Shown in pieces: positions 58,351-64,000 of a stretch of DNA of 64,000 nt. Both the position numbers and the translations under genes were made by a program. Each line of letters starts with the position of its first letter. Positions within the stretch are counted from its first letter, which is position 1. The notes under the pieces were generated by a model. It had not been told where the DNA came from, did not search any database, and saw only the letters and a list, made by a program, of their open reading frames with translations. The DNA is from Myxococcales bacterium (lineage in GTDB: Bacteria > Myxococcota_A > Polyangia > Polyangiales > Houyiibacteriaceae): assembly GCA_029861865.1 (NCBI GenBank), contig JAOTYL010000001.1:672478-736477 (forward strand), written 5' to 3'.

Positions 58351-58461
58351 ATGGCTGACAAAAAGCGCAAACCCGATGAAGAGGCTTCGTTTTGGTTTAC
58401 GTGGACGATGGCTGGAGCCACGCTTTTCATCGCCGTCGTCTTCGCTTTCATTCTGAGCTGA
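58351..58461 (+). CDS. 36-residue membrane microprotein in the cox operon
   Basis: A short frame with the N-terminus MADKKRKPDEEASFWFTWTM followed by a hydrophobic helix (AGATLFIAVVFAFILS). A Lys-rich cytoplasmic start and one TM helix resemble small CcoS- or subunit-IV-like oxidase peptides. It fits exactly between the c4-like gene (13 bases before) and coxB (15 bases after) on the same strand. No close family is recognised. Confidence 0.7.
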   Translation: MADKKRKPDEEASFWFTWTMAGATLFIAVVFAFILS

Positions 58462-58476
58462 ATTGGGAGGACCCGG

Positions 58477-59223
58477 ATGCTTCAGGGAATTTACGAGTTC
58501 ATCAAGAGTATCTTCGAACCGCTCGGGGACTATTTCATCGGGTCGCTCGTTCCGGTCGGGTCGTCCTTTGCGGCCGACATCGATTCGCTGATCGCGCTCA
58601 TCGCCGTCTTCGTCGGCTTTTGGGGGCTCCTCGCCTATATCGCGTTCTTCTTTCTGATCTTCCGCTTTCGCCGCAAAGATGGGCAGCGAGCCAAGTACGT
58701 CACGGGGGAGGAAAAAGACCTCAAGCGTTGGATCTCGTGGCCGCACGCCGCGATCATCGTCTGCGACGTGGTCATCGTCTTCATGGCGATCATGGTTTGG
58801 TACAACATCAAACAGCGACTTCCTGAAGCCGACGCCACCGTTCGGATCGTGGCTCAGCAGTGGGCATGGAACTTCATCCATCCGGGCCCGGACGGCGTGC
58901 TCGACACCGAGGACGACATCGACACCTTCAACGAGCTGCACGTCCAAGAAGGGACCCTCTACCATTACGAGCTCGTCTCGAAGGATGTCCTCCACGACTT
59001 TTCGGTCCCCGTCTTCCGCCTCAAGCAGGACGCGATTCCTGGACGCGTCATGAAGGGCTGGTTCAAGCCCACCATCACCGGGACGTATGACGTTCAGTGC
59101 GCCGAAATGTGCGGAGTCGGTCACGGGATCATGGGCGCGCGGATCATCATCGAGACGCCTGAGGAACACGCGGCGTGGATGTCGCAAAACAAGGGGCAGC
59201 TCGCGTCGGCGACGACCCGCTGA
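58477..59223 (+). CDS. coxB: Cytochrome c oxidase subunit II
   Basis: A 248-aa CuA-containing subunit with two TM helices (SLIALIAVFVGFWGLLAYIA, HAAIIVCDVVIVFMAIMVW). The CuA site is CAEMCGVGHGIM near residue 208, with an upstream His in VLHDFSVPVFRL and QQWAWNF before it. It has no C-terminal cytochrome c domain, which fits the separate cytochrome c genes upstream. Confidence 0.96.
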   Translation: MLQGIYEFIKSIFEPLGDYFIGSLVPVGSSFAADIDSLIALIAVFVGFWGLLAYIAFFFLIFRFRRKDGQRAKYVTGEEKDLKRWISWPHAAIIVCDVVIVFMAIMVWYNIKQRLPEADATVRIVAQQWAWNFIHPGPDGVLDTEDDIDTFNELHVQEGTLYHYELVSKDVLHDFSVPVFRLKQDAIPGRVMKGWFKPTITGTYDVQCAEMCGVGHGIMGARIIIETPEEHAAWMSQNKGQLASATTR

Positions 59224-59234
59224 ATGGTATAGAA

Positions 59235-60965
59235 ATGGCTGAAGCAGGCTCGGTAACTGTAGACACCCACGAAGCGCACGGACACGAGGCGCATCACGAG
59301 CAGAGCTTTTGGAGCAAGTACGTCTTCTCCACCGATCACAAGATGATCGCGATGCAGTACATGTTCACCGGCATCGTGATGGCGTTGATCGGTGGCTACA
59401 TGTCGTACGCTTTTCGCATGCAGCTCGCGTTCCCAGGACAGAGCGTGCCGGGCTACGGCGTGGTTTCGCAGGGAGAATACAACGCGCTCGTCACCAACCA
59501 CGGCACGATCATGATCTTCTGGGTCGCGATGCCGATGCTGATCGCCGCCTTCGGCAATTTTCTGATCCCGCTGATGATCGGGGCGGACGACATGGTGTTC
59601 CCCCGCATCAATCGGCTCTCGTATCAGATCTTCTTGATCAGCGCGATCGTGCTCATCGCGTCGTTCTTCGTCCCGGGCGGAGGCTTCGGCGGTGCGTGGA
59701 CCGCGTATCCGCCGCTTTCGGCCAACGCGCAGTACAACCTCACGCCGCTCGGAGCGACATTTTGGATCGTTGCGGTTGCGCTCGAGTTCGTGGCGTTCCT
59801 GTTGGGCGGCATCAATTTCATCACGACGCTGATGAACTCCCGCGCTCCTGGCATGAAGATGTACGACATCCCGATGGTGCTCTGGATGATCGTGATCGCG
59901 AGCATCCTTTTCATGGCGTCCGTCGGGCCGCTGATTGCAGGCGCCGTCATGCTCTTCATGGACCAGGTGGTCGGCACCGGGTTCTTCGACCCGAACCGAG
60001 GCGGCGACCCGATTCTCTGGCAGCACCTCTTTTGGTTCTTTGGTCATCCCGAGGTCTACGTCGTGCTGCTGCCTGCCATGGGCATTGTGGCCGACATCAT
60101 CTGCACCTTCGCCCGTAAGAAGCTCTTCAACTACAAACTGATTCTCTTCACGGTGTTCGCGACTGGCATCATCAGTTTCTTCGTCTGGGCGCACCATCAG
60201 TTCGTGGCAGGTATCGACCCGCGGATGGCGAACGTCTTCACCGTCACGACGCTCATCATTTCGATCCCGATCGCCGAGATGCTGTTCTTGTACATTGCGA
60301 CGCTCTACGGCGGCTCGATTCAGCTCACCACACCGATGCTGTGGGCCTTAGCGTTCATCGCCGAGTTCTTGATCGGAGGCGTGACGGGCATCTTTCTCGG
60401 AGCGAGCGGCGCGGACATCTACTTCCACGACACCTATTTCGTGCTCGCCCATTTCCACTACACATTCTTCCCGATCGCGATCATCGGTTTCTACGCCGGA
60501 ATCACATATTGGTTCCCGAAGATGTTCGGCAGAATGATGAACGAGACCCTCGGGAAGATTCACTTCTGGGGCACCATCATCGCCTTCAACTGCATCTTCA
60601 TTCCGTTGTTCATCCTCGGCGCGGCGGGGCAGCATCGACGCATCTACAACTTCCAGAACTTCCCCGACCTAGCGGGGCTCCAAGACATGCGCGTATTTGC
60701 GACTGGAGCGCTGATTGTCATGCTCGTGTTCCAGGTCGTCTTCTTGGTGAACTTCGTGGTGAGCCTCATCAAAGGCAAGCCGGCAGGGAAAAACCCCTGG
60801 AACGCGAACACGCTCGAGTGGACAACGGATTCACCACCGCCGCATGGCAACTGGCCCGACGGGCTCCCGAACTGTTACCGAGGCCCCTACGAGTACAGCG
60901 TTCCGGGTCGCAAGGAAGACTACTGGCCGCAGAACGTTCCACCGGATACGGCTCCGGCCGAATGA
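59235..60965 (+). CDS. coxA: Cytochrome c oxidase subunit I
   Basis: A 576-aa heme-copper oxidase core. It has WFFGHPEVYVVLLPAMG (CuB and heme a3 ligands, cross-linked Tyr), FVWAHHQFVAG and HDTYFVLAHFHYTFFP, all needed residues. About 12 TM helices plus a His-rich N-terminus (HEAHGHEAHHEQ). The ATG at 59235 is preferred to an in-frame start inside coxB. Confidence 0.97.
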   Translation: MAEAGSVTVDTHEAHGHEAHHEQSFWSKYVFSTDHKMIAMQYMFTGIVMALIGGYMSYAFRMQLAFPGQSVPGYGVVSQGEYNALVTNHGTIMIFWVAMPMLIAAFGNFLIPLMIGADDMVFPRINRLSYQIFLISAIVLIASFFVPGGGFGGAWTAYPPLSANAQYNLTPLGATFWIVAVALEFVAFLLGGINFITTLMNSRAPGMKMYDIPMVLWMIVIASILFMASVGPLIAGAVMLFMDQVVGTGFFDPNRGGDPILWQHLFWFFGHPEVYVVLLPAMGIVADIICTFARKKLFNYKLILFTVFATGIISFFVWAHHQFVAGIDPRMANVFTVTTLIISIPIAEMLFLYIATLYGGSIQLTTPMLWALAFIAEFLIGGVTGIFLGASGADIYFHDTYFVLAHFHYTFFPIAIIGFYAGITYWFPKMFGRMMNETLGKIHFWGTIIAFNCIFIPLFILGAAGQHRRIYNFQNFPDLAGLQDMRVFATGALIVMLVFQVVFLVNFVVSLIKGKPAGKNPWNANTLEWTTDSPPPHGNWPDGLPNCYRGPYEYSVPGRKEDYWPQNVPPDTAPAE

Positions 60966-60975
60966 CGAGGCATCG

Positions 60976-61551
<576 letters not shown>

Positions 61552-61572
61552 GGACTCGAGGGACTACGAATC

Positions 61573-62001
61573 ATGGCTGAACACGAAGAACACGCGGAAC
61601 ACGGCCAATCCCACTACGTGAGAATCTGGGGCATCCTCCTCGTCTTGCTCGCGGTCAGCATTCTCGGGCCAATCCTCGCGCCTCATATCGAAGAGGCAGC
61701 AGCTGGGGTTGGAGCCGCATTCGTCAAAGGGTGGATGATCACCATCATGACAGCCTTCGGGATCGCGATTTACAAGGCCTATCTCGTTGCGGCGAACTTC
61801 ATGCACCTCAACATCGAGAAGCGTTACATTACCTATCTACTGGCCACCATGTTGACGCTCATGCTCTTGTTTTTTGCCGGAACATCCCCAGATATCATGA
61901 AGCACGAAGGTCAGAACTGGGAAAACGTCGCCGCCGAAGCGGAGGTCGATCGGGCGCTGAAATCGCAGGAGTCTGACAGCCACGGCGGAGAACACCACTA
62001 A
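61573..62001 (+). CDS. Cytochrome c oxidase subunit IV family protein
   Basis: A 142-aa protein with three TM helices (IWGILLVLLAVSILGPIL, ITIMTAFGIAIYKAYLVAAN, ITYLLATMLTLMLLFFAG), the topology of prokaryotic subunit IV. YKAYLVAANFMHLNIEKR is the conserved run. It has His-rich ends (EHEEHAEHGQSH, SHGGEHH). Confidence 0.88.
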   Translation: MAEHEEHAEHGQSHYVRIWGILLVLLAVSILGPILAPHIEEAAAGVGAAFVKGWMITIMTAFGIAIYKAYLVAANFMHLNIEKRYITYLLATMLTLMLLFFAGTSPDIMKHEGQNWENVAAEAEVDRALKSQESDSHGGEHH

Positions 62002-62019
62002 GGAAAGGAGGAACAGCAC

Positions 62020-62610
62020 ATGCCGGATGACGCACTAGGTCGACCCTATCAGGTCCCGGTCAAGCGTGAGCCGCTCCTTCCGAACGGTGTGATGGGGATG
62101 CTGATCTTCGTCGCGACAGAGGTGATGTTCTTCTCCGGTCTCATCAGCGCGTTCGTGATCGGAAAGAGCAACGCGATCGGGGGCTGGCCGCCACCGGGTC
62201 AACCGCGCCTACCGGTCGAGGAGACCGCCTTCAACACCGCTGCCCTTCTTGCGAGCGGTGTCTGTCTCTACTTCGCCAATCGCGCGTTTCGCAAGGGCGC
62301 GCCCCGAGCCAAGGGGTTATTGCTCACGTCGATCCTCCTCGGTGGGTTCTTCGTGGTGTTCCAGGGTGCCGAGTGGGTCGCGCTCGTGGGCGAGGGGCTC
62401 ACCTTGACCTCGGGCCAACTCGGCGGGTTTTTCTACCTCATCGTCGGTACGCACGCGGTTCACGCGGTCGCCGGCTTTGCGATTCTACTCTACACGTACC
62501 GCAAGCTCGCGCACGGCGACCTGAGCGGCTTCACGTTCTGGCCCGCACAGATTTTTTGGTATTTCGTGGTCGGCGTCTGGCCGGTGCTCTACTGGCTGGT
62601 GTACCTGTGA
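62020..62610 (+). CDS. Heme-copper oxidase subunit III (second copy)
   Basis: A 196-aa subunit III paralogue. It has MLIFVATEVMFFSGLISAFV, FYLIVGTHAVHAVAGFAILL and ends WYFVVGVWPVLYWLVYL, in place of the classical WHFVDxVW. An AAAGGAGG ribosome site lies before the ATG. Two divergent subunit III-type genes around a subunit IV gene resemble the split or doubled arrangement of some ACIII-linked oxidases. Confidence 0.88.
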   Translation: MPDDALGRPYQVPVKREPLLPNGVMGMLIFVATEVMFFSGLISAFVIGKSNAIGGWPPPGQPRLPVEETAFNTAALLASGVCLYFANRAFRKGAPRAKGLLLTSILLGGFFVVFQGAEWVALVGEGLTLTSGQLGGFFYLIVGTHAVHAVAGFAILLYTYRKLAHGDLSGFTFWPAQIFWYFVVGVWPVLYWLVYL

Positions 62611-62876
62611 GCCGCTGGCTTCTATCGATGGGCGCGGTTGCGGTCGGCTCGGTTGCAGACCTCGCGCGGGCGTGTCCTTCCTGTGCCTCGCCGCTCGAAG
62701 AAAATCGCCAAGCCTTCGTCGACACGACGATCCTGCTTACCTTCTTGCCGCTGATCATGATCGGCGGGTTCATATGGTGGCTTCGACGAAAAGCGCGACA
62801 GCTAGAGTCGCCGCCCCAAATCGCCGTACCAGAAACCCTGCTCCAGGACATCGGACCCCTCCCGAAAAAGCAGTGA
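62607..62876 (+). CDS. Small CxxC membrane protein at the end of the cox operon
   Basis: An 89-aa protein. It starts with GTG in a GTGA overlap and has an N-terminal hydrophobic stretch like a signal (LLSMGAVAVGSVADLA), then ACPSCASPLEENRQAF with a CxxC, one TM helix (TILLTFLPLIMIGGFIWWL) and a Pro-rich tail. A redox or copper role in oxidase assembly is plausible. Its stop TGA is the second half of the first hexamer of the downstream array, so the C-terminus may have been redefined by the array. Confidence 0.7.
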   Translation: MSRWLLSMGAVAVGSVADLARACPSCASPLEENRQAFVDTTILLTFLPLIMIGGFIWWLRRKARQLESPPQIAVPETLLQDIGPLPKKQ

Positions 62877-63050
62877 CAGCGCCAGCGGCAGTCCCAGTGT
62901 CAGCGACAGTGTCAGCGTCAGTGCCAGCGCCAGTGGCAGTGCCAGTGCCAGTGTCAGCGTCCGTGCCAGTGTCAGCGCCAGCGCCAGCGCCAGTGTCCGT
63001 GCCAGTGTCAGCGTCAGTGCCAGTGCCAGTGCCAGTGCCAGTGTCAGCGT
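62871..63050 (+). repeat. Degenerate hexamer array, 30 copies
   Basis: Thirty uninterrupted hexamers, nearly all CAG(T/C)GN (commonest CAGTGC, CAGTGT, CAGCGC and CAGCGT; exceptions are CCGTGC twice and CAGTCC). Positions 4 and 6 vary and the others are nearly fixed. The first unit contains the stop codon of the upstream gene. It ends 18 bases before the hairpin at 63069. Confidence 0.93.
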
Positions 63051-63068
63051 GATCTATCTTTGATCCTC

Positions 63069-63137
63069 GTGATTTCCTTTCCGAGCGTCTTGGCCCCGCC
63101 CTTTGTGAGGGGCCAAGCCCCTCGGAAAGGAAATCAC
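63069..63137 (+). promoter_or_regulatory. Hairpin 1 with buried ribosome site, before four-helix-bundle gene 1
   Basis: A perfect 17-bp stem (63069-63085 with 63121-63137), a three-base internal loop and a further 9-bp stem CTTGGCCCC (63089-63097 with 63109-63117) close an 11-base loop. The 3' arm contains AAAGGAAA, the probable Shine-Dalgarno of the gene at 63140. Confidence 0.88.
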
Positions 63138-63139
63138 TC

Positions 63140-63466
63140 ATGAGACTCATGGTTCAGCAGAAGGCACTTCAGGCCGCGGCGGGGCTTCAGCCTGTTCTTC
63201 CCCTCATCAGAAAGGCCGATAGGGACCTCTTCGACCAAGTGCGGCGGGCTATGAATAGCGTCGTCCTCAACATCGCCGAGGCCGAAGGGAATGACCCTGG
63301 AACGGCCAAAGCCAGGTTCGCAACAGCGTGTGGGTCGGCCAAAGAGGTCCGCGCAGGGCTTCAGCTCGCAGCGGCCTACGGTTACATCGGCCGGACCCGA
63401 TGCGCAACGATCGACATCGCGCTCGACCAAGTCTGCGCGATGTCGTGGAGGCTTTCCGGCCGTTAG
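63140..63466 (+). CDS. Four-helix-bundle protein (S23/23S-rRNA-intervening-sequence type), gene 1
   Basis: A 108-aa all-helical protein. SVVLNIAEAEG near residue 40 and RFATACGSAKEVRAGL near 59 match the four-helix-bundle family of 23S rRNA intervening-sequence proteins (TIGR02436), the fold also used by Avd proteins of diversity-generating retroelements. No reverse transcriptase or rRNA is nearby. It is convergent with gene 2, and their stops share four bases. The ATG lies 3 bases after hairpin 1. Function unknown. Confidence 0.88.
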   Translation: MRLMVQQKALQAAAGLQPVLPLIRKADRDLFDQVRRAMNSVVLNIAEAEGNDPGTAKARFATACGSAKEVRAGLQLAAAYGYIGRTRCATIDIALDQVCAMSWRLSGR

Positions 63467-63792
63467 CGTTTCGCCAAGCACCACGTGATGGCACACACCT
63501 CGTCGAGCCGTTGGTCGAGGTGGGTCGCCGTGTGATTCTCGATGTACCCCCAGTCGCTAGCGATATGGAGGGCGGCTCGGACTTCCTTGGCGGACCCACA
63601 AGCCGTCGCAAAGCGGGCGCGCGCATTCCCCGCGTCACTCCCTCGAGCCTCCGCAATATTGAGCACCACACTCTGCGCCGCTTTCTTGAGCTGATCCGCA
63701 AGCGCCCGATCCTGCCTCCGAACCACCCGAAGGAGCGGAGCGACCTCCTGCACGACTTTGCGGGCCCTGACGTAAACGTTCTCTGATTGCAT
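63463..63792 (-). CDS. Four-helix-bundle protein (S23/23S-rRNA-intervening-sequence type), gene 2
   Basis: A 109-aa paralogue of gene 1: SVVLNIAEARG near residue 41 and the identical run ARFATACGSAKEVRA. In that 15-residue run 10 codons differ silently between the two genes, so they are old paralogues kept by selection on the protein. AAGGAG, inside the hairpin arm at 63798-63825, serves as ribosome site. It shares the TTAG (63463-63466) with the stop of gene 1. Confidence 0.88.
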   Translation of the reverse strand: MQSENVYVRARKVVQEVAPLLRVVRRQDRALADQLKKAAQSVVLNIAEARGSDAGNARARFATACGSAKEVRAALHIASDWGYIENHTATHLDQRLDEVCAITWCLAKR

Positions 63793-63797
63793 GTGCG

Positions 63798-63876
63798 ACT
63801 CCTTGTTTTTGGGTTTGGGCCCCTGGTGGCCTCACCCGCTGTGGTCAACAGGGGCCCAAACCCAAAAACAAGGAGT
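63798..63876 (-). promoter_or_regulatory. Hairpin 2, perfect 28-bp stem, before four-helix-bundle gene 2
   Basis: The arms 63798-63825 and 63849-63876 are exact reverse complements over 28 bases, with a 23-base loop. The arm next to the gene holds AAGGAG, 6 bases before the gene 2 ATG on the minus strand. The outer arm runs directly into the hexamer array. Sequence unlike hairpin 1. Confidence 0.92.
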
Positions 63877-64000
63877 GCCAGTGCCAGTGCCAGTGCCAGT
63901 GCCAGTGCCAGTGCCAGTGCCAGTGCCAGTGCCAGTGCCAGTGCCAGTGCCAGTGCCAGTGCCAGTGCCAGTGCCAGTGCCAGTGCCAGTGCCAGTGCCA
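63873..64000 (+). repeat. Homogeneous CAGTGC hexamer array, open at the window edge
   Basis: GAGTGC followed by 20 exact copies of CAGTGC and the start of another, from 63879 to the end of the window. In contrast to the array at 62871 no copy differs, indicating recent expansion or active homogenisation. Confidence 0.95.

Noticed and set aside
62871..63050. CRISPR array
   Set aside because: No spacers between units and a six-base period; no cas genes.
62672..63052. Ala/Pro/Val/Ser-rich frame through the hexamer array, and the Thr/Gly/Asp frame on the other strand
   Set aside because: Any frame stays open in a hexamer array lacking stops; no independent evidence of translation.
63140..63792. 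Diversity-generating retroelement
   Set aside because: The helical proteins resemble Avd, but no reverse transcriptase or template/variable repeat pair is seen in the window.

Overview
The window is GC-rich and densely coded, with short operons, frequent ATGA/GTGA stop-start overlaps and many GTG starts. The gene set points to a Gram-negative bacterium of the Myxococcota (former Deltaproteobacteria): an alternative complex III plus caa3-type oxidase supercluster, a PilZ protein of the myxobacterial TIGR02266 type, a Ser/Thr kinase with a DUF4388-like tail, a TatT/TatP pair and a lysS-lolC-lolD-bamA-skp block. The genus cannot be read from the sequence.

Layout. 1-5.6 kb: start of a ribonuclease J gene (cut by the left edge), a large outer-membrane protein, a minus-strand operon DUF507-yicC-gmk and a Crp/Fnr regulator. 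5.8-16.8 kb: a minus-strand envelope and translation operon read prfB (with a programmed +1 frameshift), lysS, lolC/E, lolD, bamA, skp, tolC-like, mlaC. 16.9-22.9 kb: tatT-tatP with a small membrane protein, two short-chain dehydrogenases, a secreted protein and a yellow/royal-jelly-type beta-propeller. 23-29 kb: a repeat-rich secreted protein, a pseudokinase-pilin operon, an FAD oxidoreductase with a polyferredoxin, a macrodomain protein and a PilZ protein. 29.2-33.5 kb: a multi-S1-domain RNA-binding protein, tRNA-Val(CAC), meaB and an enoyl-CoA hydratase. 33.5-36.1 kb: a disturbed DUF4331/TPR lipoprotein locus between two near-identical hairpin-plus-repeat elements. 36.2-49 kb: secreted protein, M1 aminopeptidase, degenerate M48-like membrane protein, xth, ridA, purA-hisZ-serA, Ser/Thr kinase and O-methyltransferase. 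49.3-62.9 kb: actABCDEF followed by cytochrome c genes and a cytochrome oxidase gene set, read as one respiratory unit that passes electrons from quinol through cytochrome c to oxygen. 62.9-64 kb: two convergent four-helix-bundle (S23/IVP-type) genes, each behind a long hairpin, enclosed by hexanucleotide arrays.

The most unusual signal is a dispersed family of hexanucleotide arrays with consensus CAG-(T/C)-G-N. They lie at gene 3' ends, sometimes containing the stop codon, and most lie next to a strong hairpin. At the right end two arrays bracket a convergent pair of small four-helix-bundle genes whose ribosome-binding sites lie inside the hairpin stems. The two proteins share 15 identical residues in a row, yet 10 of those 15 codons differ silently, so the proteins are under selection. 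I regard this hairpin / four-helix-bundle / hexamer-array module as the best candidate for an undescribed system. Its function is unknown.
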